Positions 8,928-18,102 of a stretch of 64,000 nt of DNA are shown here, in pieces. Both the position numbers and the translations under genes were made by a program. Numbering within the stretch: position 1 is the first letter of the stretch; each line of letters starts with the position of its first letter. This stretch comes from Flavobacterium cauense R2A-7. Lineage in GTDB: Bacteria; Bacteroidota; Bacteroidia; Flavobacteriales; Flavobacteriaceae. Where the stretch lies: the NCBI RefSeq assembly GCF_000498475.1, contig NZ_AVBI01000004.1, forward strand, positions 30,758 to 94,757, in the 5' to 3' direction. Under the pieces are notes generated by a model, which was given only the letters and a program-made list of their open reading frames with translations, was not told the origin of the DNA and ran no database searches.

Positions 8928-9872
8928 TTACATTAAACCTCTTCCGGTTTTGATTAATTTATTTTCTTTTTGGTATTCTTTCACTAAATTGTCCAGAATT
9001 CCGTTGATAAAAATACTACTTTTTGGTGTAGAATATTCTTTAGCTAATTCTAAATATTCGTTAATAGTTACTTTTACCGGAATCGAAGGGAATTTCAGAA
9101 ATTCACAAATAGCCATTTTCAGAATGATGGTATCGATTTCGGCAATACGTTCTGCGTCCCAATTTGGCGTTTTATCGATAAACTCTTTCGCTAACTCATT
9201 ATTGTTCAGAACGGTTTTACGGAAAAGATTTTTCACAAACTCTTTGTCATCGGAATCTTTATACAATCGCGGCACAAAGAACGAAGTATCATCTGCCGAT
9301 TTGATTTGTTTCAACTGTTTTACAATCATGGTATTCACCAACGGAATATCGTCTATCCATGTTAGTTTGGAATCTTCCAGATAGTCGTACAATTTTTCGT
9401 TTGGCGCAATGATTTCAGAAAAAATATCCACAACAAACTGTTTGTCTGCTTCGAAATCATTTCCTGGCGTGCTCATGTATTTTTCATACAGTTCACTGCT
9501 TTTAATTGCATCTAGAAGCAACAGAATATAATCGTCGTTATTTTTCCAATTGGTTATGTTTCTGTCAGCCAAAGCAATACCTAATGAATTATTTTCTGTC
9601 AATAATTCAAGTACCTTATTTTTAATAAACTTAGTATTGGGATTGCGTTCTTCTTTAGTGGCAAGATGTTTTTTACTGGATTTATCGATAAAATCTTCTT
9701 CCGATTTTTTGATTTCCACCAAAGCGGAAAGCATGATAAGATATAAATCCTGAATATTTTCGATACTTTGAAACAGGAATTTCTCTTCCTTATCAAGATT
9801 ATCGGAATTGTTTTGATGCATGGCATAGATTGATTGCATCACTTTCACACGGATATGTCTTCTGTTTAACAT
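8928..9872 (-). CDS. nusB: Transcription antitermination factor NusB (long form)
   Basis: The 314-residue product opens with LNRRHIRVKVMQSIYA and ends with the NusB fold (IDTIILKMAICEFLKFPSIP; VTINEYLELAKEYSTPKSSI; FINGILDNLVKEYQ). NusB with NusE binds boxA RNA and promotes rRNA antitermination. E. coli NusB is about 139 residues. The extra residues lie mainly between the N-terminal helix and the core, as is usual in Bacteroidetes. It is the first gene of the nusB, DUF1573, yajC run. Confidence 0.92.
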   Translation of the reverse strand: MLNRRHIRVKVMQSIYAMHQNNSDNLDKEEKFLFQSIENIQDLYLIMLSALVEIKKSEEDFIDKSSKKHLATKEERNPNTKFIKNKVLELLTENNSLGIALADRNITNWKNNDDYILLLLDAIKSSELYEKYMSTPGNDFEADKQFVVDIFSEIIAPNEKLYDYLEDSKLTWIDDIPLVNTMIVKQLKQIKSADDTSFFVPRLYKDSDDKEFVKNLFRKTVLNNNELAKEFIDKTPNWDAERIAEIDTIILKMAICEFLKFPSIPVKVTINEYLELAKEYSTPKSSIFINGILDNLVKEYQKENKLIKTGRGLM

Positions 9873-9898
9873 CTTGTTGTAAGAACTTTAAAAATTAA

Positions 9899-9925
9899 CG
9901 GAGCGAAAGAATGCCTTTCGCTCCG
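9899..9925 (-). terminator. Terminator of the leucine dehydrogenase gene
   Basis: The 11-bp perfect stem CGGAGCGAAAG/CTTTCGCTCCG has a 5-base loop. On the minus strand it is followed by TTAATTTTT. Confidence 0.8.
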
Positions 9926-9954
9926 CAAAATTATGAAATATTATTTATTGAAAA

Positions 9955-11061
9955 CTACTTTGCAGCGTTTTCTTTTTTTCTTGCATCAATACGCTCTTGC
10001 GCCATTCTTAAAGCCGCTTGGTGTGTAGTGATGTTATTTTCTTTTGCATAATTGAAAATATCCAATGTAGTGTTGTAGATATTTTGTGTTCTGCGCATTG
10101 CTTCTTCTTTTCCGTATCCAGCAATTTCACCGTAAACATTGATGATTCCACCTGCGTTGATTAAGAAATCCGGAGCATATAAAATACCTCTTTCCTGTAA
10201 TCTTGCACCGTGAATCTGCTCTACAGCCAACTGATTGTTTGCAGCACCGGCAATAACTTTCGCTTTGATTTTTTCAATCGTATCGTCGTTAATTGTCGCA
10301 CCCAAAGCACATGGCGCATAGATATCCACATCAACACTGTACAAATCGTTTCCGGAATATACTTTAGCACCATATTTAGCACCAACTTCCTGTAAACGAG
10401 CTTCATTAATATCAGCAATCTGAACCAAAGCACCTTCTTTAGAGATTAACTCTACCAAAGTTTCACCTACGTGACCGATACCCTGAACCAAAATCTTTTT
10501 ACCTTCTAAATTGTCTGAACCAAACTGGTATTTCGCAGCCGCTTTCATCCCCATGTAAACACCATAAGCTGTTACCGGAGAAGGATTTCCGGAACCACCA
10601 ATCGATTCGGAAATACCCGTAACATAATTGGTATGCTGCTTAATTAAATCCATATCGGCTGTAGTTGTTCCTACATCTTCTGCAGTAATATATTTTCCGC
10701 TTAAAGAATTTACAAACTGACCGAATTTAGCAATCAATTCCGGAGTTTTATCTGTTTTGGAATCCCCGATAATAACCGCTTTTCCACCACCTAAATTTAA
10801 ACCTGAAATTGCCGACTTAAACGTCATTCCGCGAGACAAACGCAAAACATCATTTAATGCTTCCCATTCGTTCGTATATTTCCACATTCTCGTTCCTCCT
10901 AAAGCAGGTCCTAAAACTGTGTTATGAACTCCAATAATTGCTTTTAAACCAGTATCTTTGTCGTGACAAAATACGATTTGCTCATGATTATCAAATGAAA
11001 CCTGACCGAAAACAGGGTCGATTTTATGAAGCTCACCAGCGTTTGTAACTTCTGTTATCAT
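9955..11061 (-). CDS. Leucine dehydrogenase (Glu/Leu/Phe/Val dehydrogenase family)
   Basis: This 368-residue NAD-dependent amino-acid dehydrogenase oxidatively deaminates branched-chain amino acids. The N-terminal domain shows LGPALGGTRMW and the glycine-rich catalytic lysine motif LNLGGGKAVIIGD. The Rossmann domain shows LVQGIGHVGETLVELI. ALGATINDDT and AGAANNQL are typical of the leucine/phenylalanine branch rather than glutamate dehydrogenase. It has its own promoter (11107-11137) and terminator. Substrate preference among Leu/Val/Phe is inferred. Confidence 0.9.
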   Translation of the reverse strand: MITEVTNAGELHKIDPVFGQVSFDNHEQIVFCHDKDTGLKAIIGVHNTVLGPALGGTRMWKYTNEWEALNDVLRLSRGMTFKSAISGLNLGGGKAVIIGDSKTDKTPELIAKFGQFVNSLSGKYITAEDVGTTTADMDLIKQHTNYVTGISESIGGSGNPSPVTAYGVYMGMKAAAKYQFGSDNLEGKKILVQGIGHVGETLVELISKEGALVQIADINEARLQEVGAKYGAKVYSGNDLYSVDVDIYAPCALGATINDDTIEKIKAKVIAGAANNQLAVEQIHGARLQERGILYAPDFLINAGGIINVYGEIAGYGKEEAMRRTQNIYNTTLDIFNYAKENNITTHQAALRMAQERIDARKKENAAK

Positions 11062-11106
11062 GTTTTAATTGTTTTTATAGGTTGAATTATATTCAAAAAC
11101 AGGTCG

Positions 11107-11137
11107 CAAAATTACAATTTTATTCAGAATATTTCAA
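11107..11137 (-). promoter_or_regulatory. Bacteroidetes-type promoter for leucine dehydrogenase
   Basis: On the minus strand there is TTG, 20 bases, then TAATTTTG, matching TTG/TAnnTTTG with ideal spacing. It lies about 45 bases ahead of the ATG. Confidence 0.65.
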
Positions 11138-11259
11138 TACAAATCGCTTTTTTTAATTTTTTATTAATATTTATTTTCAAATCAGAATCATGATTTTTTA
11201 AAATTTATTTCATTTTTTTAACACTTTTTGGTGTTTTTTAATAAAATATCTAAAATACA

Positions 11260-13008
11260 ATGAAAGAACTTCAATATTTAAACAAATATTTCATAAAATA
11301 TAAATACCGATTTCTTCTTGGAATCTTTATTACGATTGTAGCACAATTCTTCACTTTGTACACACCAAAACTGGTGGGCGATTCCATTAAGGTTTTAGAA
11401 CACAGTAAATTATCCCCAATGGAAGTGCAAGACACTTTGTTAAAAAACATTCTCCTCATTTTAGCCACAACTTTAATTGCCGGTTTTCTGACTTTCTTAA
11501 TGCGCCAGACACTCATCGTAATGTCCCGCCACATAGAGTTTGATTTAAAAAATGAAGTGTTTTACCAATATGAAAGACTGACGCAGAATTTTTACAAACA
11601 AAACCGTACCGGAGATTTGATGAACCGCATCAGCGAAGATGTTGGAAAAGTGCGCCAATATGTTGGGCCGGCCGTAATGTATTCCATAAATACCATTATT
11701 CGTTTTGCTGTGGTTACGGTACAGATGTATCTGGTTTCGCCAAAACTGACGCTGTATTCGCTTCTACCCTTACCTATTCTGGCCTACAGTATTTTCAAAA
11801 TCAGCTCGGAAATCAACAAACGCAGTACTGCCTATCAACAGAATTTATCAAAACTGTCCACGTTCACTCAGGAAATGTTCTCCGGAATTCGTGTGATAAA
11901 AGCCTATGCGATTGAAAATAAAAAACAAGAAGATTTTGTTGACCTGTCCAAAGAAAGCAAAACCAAAAACCTTGATTTGGCACGCGTACAGTCGTTATTC
12001 GGTCCTTTAATGATTTTGCTGATCGGAATCAGTAACCTCGTGGTAATTTACGCCGGAGGAATGATGTATATTAACGGAACCATTCCTGATATTGGGGTAA
12101 TTGCGCAATTTATTTTATACATTAACATGTTAACCTGGCCGGTAGCGTCTTTAGGGTGGGTTTCGTCTATGGTACAGGAAGCGGAAGCCTCTCAGAAACG
12201 TATTAACGAGTTTTTGAAAGTAGTTCCTGAAATTCAGAATGAAGTCGATGAAAAATCTGAAATACAAGGAAAAATTGCCTTTGAAAATGTTTCGTTCATT
12301 TATGACGATACCAATATAGAAGCGCTTAAAAACGTTTCCTTCACTATAAACAAAGGAGAAACCCTTGCGATATTGGGAAAAACAGGTTCGGGTAAATCGA
12401 CGGTACTTTCCCTCATCAGCCGATTGTATGATGTACAACACGGAGCCGTAAAAATTGACGGAACCAATATAAAAGAACTCAACCTTTATGATGTTCGGGA
12501 CCACATCGGTTTTGTGCCTCAGGACGCGTTCCTGTTTTCGGATACCATTAAAAACAATATTAAATTCGGAAAAGAAGACGCTACTGATGAAGAAGTAATT
12601 GATGCGGCTAAAAAAGCAGTAGTTCATAAAAACATCGTGAAGTTTAAAAACCAATACGAAACGATTTTGGGAGAACGCGGCATTACGCTTTCGGGCGGAC
12701 AAAAGCAACGTGTTTCCATTGCGCGTGCGATGATTAAAAACGCACCGATTTTATTATTAGACGACTGTCTTTCAGCCGTTGACACCGAGACCGAAGAAGC
12801 AATCCTAAACAATTTGATGGAATTTTGCAAAGACAAAACAACTATCATTGTCAGTCATCGTGTTTCCTCTGCCAAAAACGCCGATCATATCCTTATTCTG
12901 GATGAAGGAAAAATAATTCAGCAAGGATCGCACTATCAGCTTGTAAATCAGGACGGTTATTACAAAGAATTGTATTATAAACAACTTTCCGAAAAAGAAA
13001 TGCAATAA
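11260..13008 (+). CDS. ABC exporter half-transporter (TMD-NBD), multidrug/lipid type
   Basis: The 582-residue product has six transmembrane helices (about 20-310) fused to an ATP-binding domain. Motifs are Walker A GKTGSGKS (373-380), signature LSGGQ (477-481) and Walker B ending at D501 in ILLLDDCLSAVD, with the H-loop in IIVSHRVSSAKNADH. The residue after the Walker B Asp is Asp (D502), not the usual catalytic Glu, as in degenerate subunits of heterodimeric exporters such as MdlA/B types. No second half-transporter lies nearby. The substrate is unknown; efflux of drugs or lipids is the family norm. Confidence 0.88.
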   Translation: MKELQYLNKYFIKYKYRFLLGIFITIVAQFFTLYTPKLVGDSIKVLEHSKLSPMEVQDTLLKNILLILATTLIAGFLTFLMRQTLIVMSRHIEFDLKNEVFYQYERLTQNFYKQNRTGDLMNRISEDVGKVRQYVGPAVMYSINTIIRFAVVTVQMYLVSPKLTLYSLLPLPILAYSIFKISSEINKRSTAYQQNLSKLSTFTQEMFSGIRVIKAYAIENKKQEDFVDLSKESKTKNLDLARVQSLFGPLMILLIGISNLVVIYAGGMMYINGTIPDIGVIAQFILYINMLTWPVASLGWVSSMVQEAEASQKRINEFLKVVPEIQNEVDEKSEIQGKIAFENVSFIYDDTNIEALKNVSFTINKGETLAILGKTGSGKSTVLSLISRLYDVQHGAVKIDGTNIKELNLYDVRDHIGFVPQDAFLFSDTIKNNIKFGKEDATDEEVIDAAKKAVVHKNIVKFKNQYETILGERGITLSGGQKQRVSIARAMIKNAPILLLDDCLSAVDTETEEAILNNLMEFCKDKTTIIVSHRVSSAKNADHILILDEGKIIQQGSHYQLVNQDGYYKELYYKQLSEKEMQ

Positions 13009-13081
13009 AATCTTGGTTATTTTGGTTTTTTTTTAGATTTTTGGTTTCTACTTAACACAATTAATATTTGACAGAAGGATT

Positions 13082-13462
13082 ATGAGAGAAAATGATTTGT
13101 TAGAAAAAGAAGAAATTTTTTCTAAAGTTTTAAGAGCAGGAAGAAGAACGTATTTTTTTGATGTGAGAGCAACCAAGGCCGATGATTACTATATCACAGT
13201 GACCGAAAGTAAAAAATTTACCGAAGAAGACGGCTCTTTCCACTTTAAGAAACATAAAATTTACCTGTACAAAGAAGATTTTGCTGCTTTCAAAGACATT
13301 TTAGACGAAATGACTTCGTATGTGTTAAACCATAAAGGTGAAGAAGTTATCTCCGAAAGACACCAAAAAGATTTCAAAAAGGAATACTTCACAGACAAAT
13401 CAGAAGAAGCCGAATCAAAACCCTTAGGAAGTTATACCGACATTGATTTTGATGATATTTAA
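13082..13462 (+). CDS. PUR-family DNA/RNA-binding protein (DUF3276)
   Basis: The 126-residue protein contains one bacterial PUR repeat (EEIFSKVLRAGRRTYFFDVR, then DDYYITVTESKK and HKIYLYKEDFAAFKDILDEM). An acidic disordered tail ends in YTDIDFDDI. Bacterial single-repeat PUR proteins dimerise into a Whirly-like fold and bind single-stranded nucleic acid. In Borrelia a relative regulates gene expression. It lies 73 bases after the ABC exporter and may be co-transcribed or independent. The family call is strong. Confidence 0.87.
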   Translation: MRENDLLEKEEIFSKVLRAGRRTYFFDVRATKADDYYITVTESKKFTEEDGSFHFKKHKIYLYKEDFAAFKDILDEMTSYVLNHKGEEVISERHQKDFKKEYFTDKSEEAESKPLGSYTDIDFDDI

Positions 13463-13533
13463 TGCATTTCAAAATAATAAACAGAAGTCCAAAATCAACC
13501 GGTTTTGGGCTTTTTGTTTAAAATCAAACAGGA

Positions 13534-13746
13534 ATGAACCCATTTAAAAAATTCTTAGACAACTACGGTGTTTGGTTTCACTCAGCAACCCTCATCCTTT
13601 GGCTTTGGCTTTTGAAACACAATTTCGAAAAATTTCAAGCCACACCCAATACCTCCGTGAAAATTGCCTTAATTGCATCCGTGCTTCTTGTTTGCATTGC
13701 GGTATTGAATTTAATCCTTTCCCTAAAAAAACGGAAAAAGAGGTAA
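13534..13746 (+). CDS. Small two-helix membrane protein, hypothetical
   Basis: The 70-residue product has two predicted membrane helices (about 15-27, FHSATLILWLWLL, and about 43-63, IALIASVLLVCIAVLNLIL) and a basic C-terminus (KKRKKR). It lies between a pur-like gene and the P-type ATPase, all in the same direction. No family is recognised. Both the ATG context and the hydrophobic pattern support it being real. Confidence 0.6.
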   Translation: MNPFKKFLDNYGVWFHSATLILWLWLLKHNFEKFQATPNTSVKIALIASVLLVCIAVLNLILSLKKRKKR

Positions 13747-13849
13747 ACACTTCCAAAAAGACTCACGGTCAGTACTACAAAATCTAAAGATTCTTTCGCA
13801 GATAATGTCAAAAAAACGTACATTTGAGTACATCCGACATACTGTAACA

Positions 13850-16363
13850 ATGCCCGAAAAAATAAATATTCCCAAACATTTCAAAGGTTTAAACGATCTG
13901 GAAGTAACCGAATCGCGAGAACAATTCGGCAGTAACACACAAACCCAGAAACCAAAATACCACTGGTGGATTGCGCTTTTGGAGCTGTTTAAAGAACCTA
14001 TGTTATTATTACTCATTTCCGTTGCAATAATCTATTTTATATTGGATCAAAACAGTGAAGCTTGGTTTATGCTGATTGCCGTTATAGCCGTTTCCGGAAT
14101 TTCTTTTTATCAGGACAACCGAAGCCGAAAAGCTTTGGAAGCACTGGAAGCCTTGAACGAACCCTTAACCACTGTTTTACGAAACGGAGCAATAAAACAA
14201 ATTCCCACAAGCGAAATTGTCGTTAAAGATCTGGTCATTGTTGAAGAAGGAAACCTGATTAATGCGGATGGCGAAATTCTGCACAGTAATGATTTTTCCG
14301 TGAACGAATCTTCACTAACCGGTGAAGCGTATTCCGTTTTTAAATCTGAAAAAACCGAAGACCGGAAAATTTTCAGCGGTACACTCGTAGCTTCCGGTTT
14401 GGCTGTTTTTAAGGTCACCGAAATTGGTACGGAAACCGTTTTAGGTAAATTAGGCGCCTCTCTTATCAACATTAGAGAAGAAGCTACTCCGTTGCAAGAA
14501 CAAATAGAACGTTTTGTAAAAAAAATGGCATACATAGGAATAGCCGTTTTCATTTTGGTTTGGGCCGTTTATTTTTGGAAAACACGCGATATTCTTCACA
14601 GTTTACTAAAAGGATTAACCCTAGCCATGTCAATTCTTCCCGAAGAAATTCCGGTGGCGTTCACAACATTTATGGCATTGGGTTCCTGGCGACTGATGCA
14701 GGAAGGCATTATCGTTAAAAAAACCAGAACCGTCGAAACCTTAGGCAGCGCGACTGTAATCTGTACCGATAAAACCGGAACGCTAACCGAAAATAAAATG
14801 AGCCTTCAGGCCGTATATGCACTAGCCAACAACAAACTTACGCAGGAAGGCGACTGGAACGATTCCGAGATACAAAAAGTCATCACAATGGCAATGTGGG
14901 CGAGTGAACCGGTTCCTTTTGATCCGATGGAAAAAACGCTGCATCAAGTGTATGAAAAAATAACCCAATCAGATGACCGAACATCGTTTCAGATGTTTCA
15001 CGAATATCCGCTTGACGGAAAACCTCCCATGATGACGCATTTGTTCCAAAATAATCATGGAGAACGTATTATTGCAGCCAAAGGAGCACCGGAAGCACTT
15101 TTAGCATCTTCAACGCTCAACGAAGCGCAACGCCAACAGGTACTATTGGTTTCAGATGAATTGGCGGCGCAGGGTTTTCGTTTATTGGGTGTAGGCTTCT
15201 CGGATTTTAAAGGCATGGATTTTCCAAAAACGCAGCAGGAATTTACATTTCACTTTGTCGGACTGATTGCCTTTTATGATCCTCCAAAAGAAAATATAAG
15301 TCATGTTATCCGTCAATTTTATGATGCCGGAATTAAAGTGAAAGTCGTTACCGGAGACAATAACATCACCACAAGAGCCATTGCAAAAAAAGCGGGAATT
15401 CCGGAAGCAGACGCATTTATAAATGGTGCCGATTTAATGCAATTGAACGAATCCGAACTGATTACCACCATACACAATACCACTTTACTTACCCGCATGT
15501 TTCCCGAGGCAAAATTAACCATTGTGAATGCGTTGAAAAAAGACCATCAGGTGGTGGCAATGGTGGGCGACGGCGTAAACGATGGCCCGGCGCTAAAAGC
15601 TTCACATATTGGAATTGCTATGGGAAAAAAGGGAACAGAAATTGCCAAAAGTGCCGCCGATATTATTCTGATTGACGATGATTTATCCAAAATGATTACC
15701 GCTGTTGCCGCCGGAAGACGTATTTACGCCAATATTAAAAAAGCGGTACAATATATCGTTTCCATTCATATTCCGATAATTCTAACGGTATCCCTGCCTT
15801 TATTTTTGGGGTGGCAGTACCCTGATATTTTCACTCCGGTGCATGTTATTTTCCTTGAATTGGTTATGGGACCGATGTGCTCTATTGTATACGAAAACGA
15901 ACCCATTGAAAAAAACAGTATGCAGCTTCCACCGAGAGCTATGGGAACTACTTTTTTATCCTTTAAAGAAATGAGTATTAGTATTCTGCAGGGATTGGCT
16001 ATTACAATCGGAATACTTTTCATGTATCAGTACAGCGCACATCTGTATGAAAACGAACAAATTACACGCACCATGGTTTTTACCACTTTGGTTTTTGCTA
16101 ACAGCATACTTTCCTTAACCAACCGTTCGTTTCTCTATTCGATTTTCACCACACTGAAATACAAAAACAACATGATATACACCCTGAATGTTATAACACT
16201 TTCCATGTTGGCCCTGATTTTATATTTACCACCTGTTGCATCGTTTTTTAAAGTCGTACCATTGTCTGTATCGCAATTGGGTTACTGCATTGTAACCAGC
16301 GGAATTTCAGTATTGTGGATTGAATTGTTGAAATGGAGACGACGAAAAAGAATATTGAAATAA
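13850..16363 (+). CDS. Cation-transporting P-type ATPase, substrate unassigned
   Basis: The 837-residue protein (852 if an upstream ATG at 13805 is used) has the full P-type ATPase plan. This comprises the A-domain TGE motif (SSLTGEAYSV), the phosphorylation site DKTGTLT with D307, the hinge MVGDGVNDGPALKASHIG and about ten membrane helices. MPEKINIPKHFKG at 13850 matches family N-termini, so that start is preferred. The overall layout is P2-like, as in Ca2+ pumps. However, helix M4 reads PEEIP instead of PEGLP, and the M6 region reads FLELVMGPMCS instead of the calcium-site NxxTD pattern. A calcium role is therefore not supported and the ion is unknown. Confidence 0.87.
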   Translation: MPEKINIPKHFKGLNDLEVTESREQFGSNTQTQKPKYHWWIALLELFKEPMLLLLISVAIIYFILDQNSEAWFMLIAVIAVSGISFYQDNRSRKALEALEALNEPLTTVLRNGAIKQIPTSEIVVKDLVIVEEGNLINADGEILHSNDFSVNESSLTGEAYSVFKSEKTEDRKIFSGTLVASGLAVFKVTEIGTETVLGKLGASLINIREEATPLQEQIERFVKKMAYIGIAVFILVWAVYFWKTRDILHSLLKGLTLAMSILPEEIPVAFTTFMALGSWRLMQEGIIVKKTRTVETLGSATVICTDKTGTLTENKMSLQAVYALANNKLTQEGDWNDSEIQKVITMAMWASEPVPFDPMEKTLHQVYEKITQSDDRTSFQMFHEYPLDGKPPMMTHLFQNNHGERIIAAKGAPEALLASSTLNEAQRQQVLLVSDELAAQGFRLLGVGFSDFKGMDFPKTQQEFTFHFVGLIAFYDPPKENISHVIRQFYDAGIKVKVVTGDNNITTRAIAKKAGIPEADAFINGADLMQLNESELITTIHNTTLLTRMFPEAKLTIVNALKKDHQVVAMVGDGVNDGPALKASHIGIAMGKKGTEIAKSAADIILIDDDLSKMITAVAAGRRIYANIKKAVQYIVSIHIPIILTVSLPLFLGWQYPDIFTPVHVIFLELVMGPMCSIVYENEPIEKNSMQLPPRAMGTTFLSFKEMSISILQGLAITIGILFMYQYSAHLYENEQITRTMVFTTLVFANSILSLTNRSFLYSIFTTLKYKNNMIYTLNVITLSMLALILYLPPVASFFKVVPLSVSQLGYCIVTSGISVLWIELLKWRRRKRILK

Positions 16364-16385
16364 TGGCGTTTTTCAATGAAACGAT

Positions 16386-16718
16386 TTACCCAATCCGCAA
16401 CCCGTTTTCCACTTTAAAATCAGGAGCGAGTAACACAATATCGTTATCATTGCCAACGGAGCCCAGCACCAGACATTCGCTCATGAACTTGCCAATCTGC
16501 TTTTTGGGAAAGTTTACCACCGCTACTATTTGTCGGTTAAGCAATTCCGTTTTAGTATAACGCTTTGTAATTTGTGCCGATGATTTACGGATGCCGATTT
16601 CCGCTCCAAAATCAATCGTGAGTTGGTAAGCAGGTTTTCGGGCTTCGGGAAAATCGTTCACTTCTGTAATCGTTCCCACGCGCATTTCTGTTTTTTCAAA
16701 TTCTTCCCAAGTCAGCAT
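16386..16718 (-). CDS. csaA: CsaA-like tRNA-binding-domain protein
   Basis: The 110-residue product is a single EMAP/tRNA-binding (OB-fold) domain: EKTEMRVGTITEVNDFPEAR, KKQIGKFMSECLVLG and LAPDFKVENGLRIG. CsaA was described in Bacillus as an export-related chaperone; the fold also binds tRNA. Its start overlaps the last base of the upstream DUF962 gene, so the two are translationally coupled. Length is normal for CsaA. Confidence 0.88.
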   Translation of the reverse strand: MLTWEEFEKTEMRVGTITEVNDFPEARKPAYQLTIDFGAEIGIRKSSAQITKRYTKTELLNRQIVAVVNFPKKQIGKFMSECLVLGSVGNDNDIVLLAPDFKVENGLRIG

Positions 16719-17191
16719 TATTCTCTATTTTTAGTGGAAAACAAATGTTCAATTACCCAAGCCGGACCAATAAGCAAAAACTGAATATCTTTTAAAAACG
16801 AAGGCTTTTTTCCTTCCAACTGATGGCCGTAAAATTGTCCGGTCCAAGCCAACAGAAAAATTACCAACGACGACTTCCAAAGCGGATACTGAAACCCGAT
16901 AACATAATTAACTGAGATACAAATCGCTGAAAAAAACGAAATTTTTATTGCTATCAACAGGGAAAGACGGGAATAAAAAAACAATACAAAAAACAACGCA
17001 ACAACTGCCCAATTGTCGATTAATGGTTCCTGAAGTGGTGAAATACGTCGGATGAAATCAGTCGGAATACTCATCAGTAAACCTATAATCGAAAAATAAA
17101 TCGCCGGAACACAGATAAAATGTATCGCTTTGTTTGTTGGGTGCTGATGGCTGACTTCGTATTCGTCAAACCATTGCTGTAATGTTTTCAT
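16718..17191 (-). CDS. DUF962/Mpo1-like membrane protein
   Basis: The 157-residue protein has four hydrophobic segments and the family histidines in HQHPTNKAIHFICVPAIY and GQFYGHQLEGKKPSFLKD. The yeast relative Mpo1 is an Fe(II)-dependent dioxygenase in fatty-acid alpha-oxidation. Conservation of the His residues makes a similar lipid-related oxygenase possible here, but this is inference. It overlaps csaA by one base. Confidence 0.82.
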   Translation of the reverse strand: MKTLQQWFDEYEVSHQHPTNKAIHFICVPAIYFSIIGLLMSIPTDFIRRISPLQEPLIDNWAVVALFFVLFFYSRLSLLIAIKISFFSAICISVNYVIGFQYPLWKSSLVIFLLAWTGQFYGHQLEGKKPSFLKDIQFLLIGPAWVIEHLFSTKNRE

Positions 17192-17274
17192 GACTCATTT
17201 TTTTATCCGACTAAAGTAAAAAATAATTTCGTGAAATTCATTTTTGTCGTAATTTGGTACAAACGAAACACGCC

Positions 17275-17829
17275 ATGGCACGCACACCTTCCAATATGAT
17301 TCCACTAGGCACGATTGCTCCGGAATTCCATCTAAAAGACACCAATTCCAATTATTCCTATTCCTTTGCTGATTTGAAAGGTTCGAAAGGTACGCTAGTC
17401 ATGTTTATTTGCAATCATTGTCCGTTTGTACACCATGTTGTTGATGAAATTGTTCGAATTGCCAACGATTATCGCGTGCAGGGATTGGGCATTATTGCCA
17501 TTTCAAGTAATGATATCGTAAATTATCCTCAGGATGCACCGGAATTAATGACCGAATTTGCCTTTCAGCATAATTTCGAATTCCCTTATCTCTACGACGC
17601 TACACAGGAAGTAGCCAAAGCTTATGATGCAGCGTGTACACCCGATTTTTATCTGTTTGACAATCAGGACAGATTGGTTTATCGTGGACAATTGGACGAC
17701 AGTCGCCCCGGAAACGGCATTCCGTTAAGTGGCAGTGATTTGCGCGGTGCGATTGACGGCGTGATTTACAACCGCAGTATCAATCCGATTCAGAAACCAA
17801 GTTTGGGCTGTAATATAAAATGGAGTTAA
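17275..17829 (+). CDS. Thioredoxin-fold peroxiredoxin-like protein
   Basis: The 184-residue protein has the AhpC/TSA-Redoxin fold (GTIAPEFHLKD, then GTLVMFICNHCPFVHH). A CxxC-type pair C46/C49 (CNHC) sits where thioredoxins have their active site, and the cis-Pro segment ACTPDFYLFD follows. No signal peptide is visible, so it is probably cytoplasmic. The ATG at 17275 is preferred to a TTG 21 bases upstream. This family is widespread in bacteria as a putative thiol-disulfide or peroxide reductase; the partner is unknown. Confidence 0.82.
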   Translation: MARTPSNMIPLGTIAPEFHLKDTNSNYSYSFADLKGSKGTLVMFICNHCPFVHHVVDEIVRIANDYRVQGLGIIAISSNDIVNYPQDAPELMTEFAFQHNFEFPYLYDATQEVAKAYDAACTPDFYLFDNQDRLVYRGQLDDSRPGNGIPLSGSDLRGAIDGVIYNRSINPIQKPSLGCNIKWS

Positions 17830-17940
17830 AATTTTAAAGAAATCATTTACTTTTATTACATTAGCGCTGTAACATAAATCTACAAACCTTGCAAATAACC
17901 TCTACATCTTCGGTTCTTTCCGGACACTCTTCCTTAAAGA

Positions 17941-18035
17941 GTGATGTAACGTTATTGTTTTCTCACAACAAGGCCTTCATCAATTAGGCCTCCGTCTGCT
18001 TTCTGATTTTTCTTTAGACGGAGGATTTTCTTTTT
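17941..18035 (+). ncRNA. Intergenic structured region with terminator, possible leader or small RNA
   Basis: The 273-base gap after the thioredoxin-like gene contains a CACTCT/AAGAGTG hairpin just upstream, an AGGCCT/AGGCCT pair (17971 and 17986), and a terminator hairpin. That hairpin has a CCTCCGTCT (17989-17997) / AGACGGAGG (18016-18024) stem followed by T-rich sequence. No ORF is present. It could end the upstream gene, attenuate the downstream pair, or encode a small RNA. Confidence 0.4.
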
Positions 18036-18102
18036 AACATTCACTTTTTTTTTGCAAAGAGTATTCTTCTGCAACAATTTTCATTACATCCTAATTTTTA
18101 TT

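Noticed and set aside
12151..12708. 185-codon open frame antisense to the ABC exporter
   Set aside because: It lies wholly inside the conserved exporter gene. Its translation is Phe/Tyr/Arg-rich low-quality sequence with no domain.
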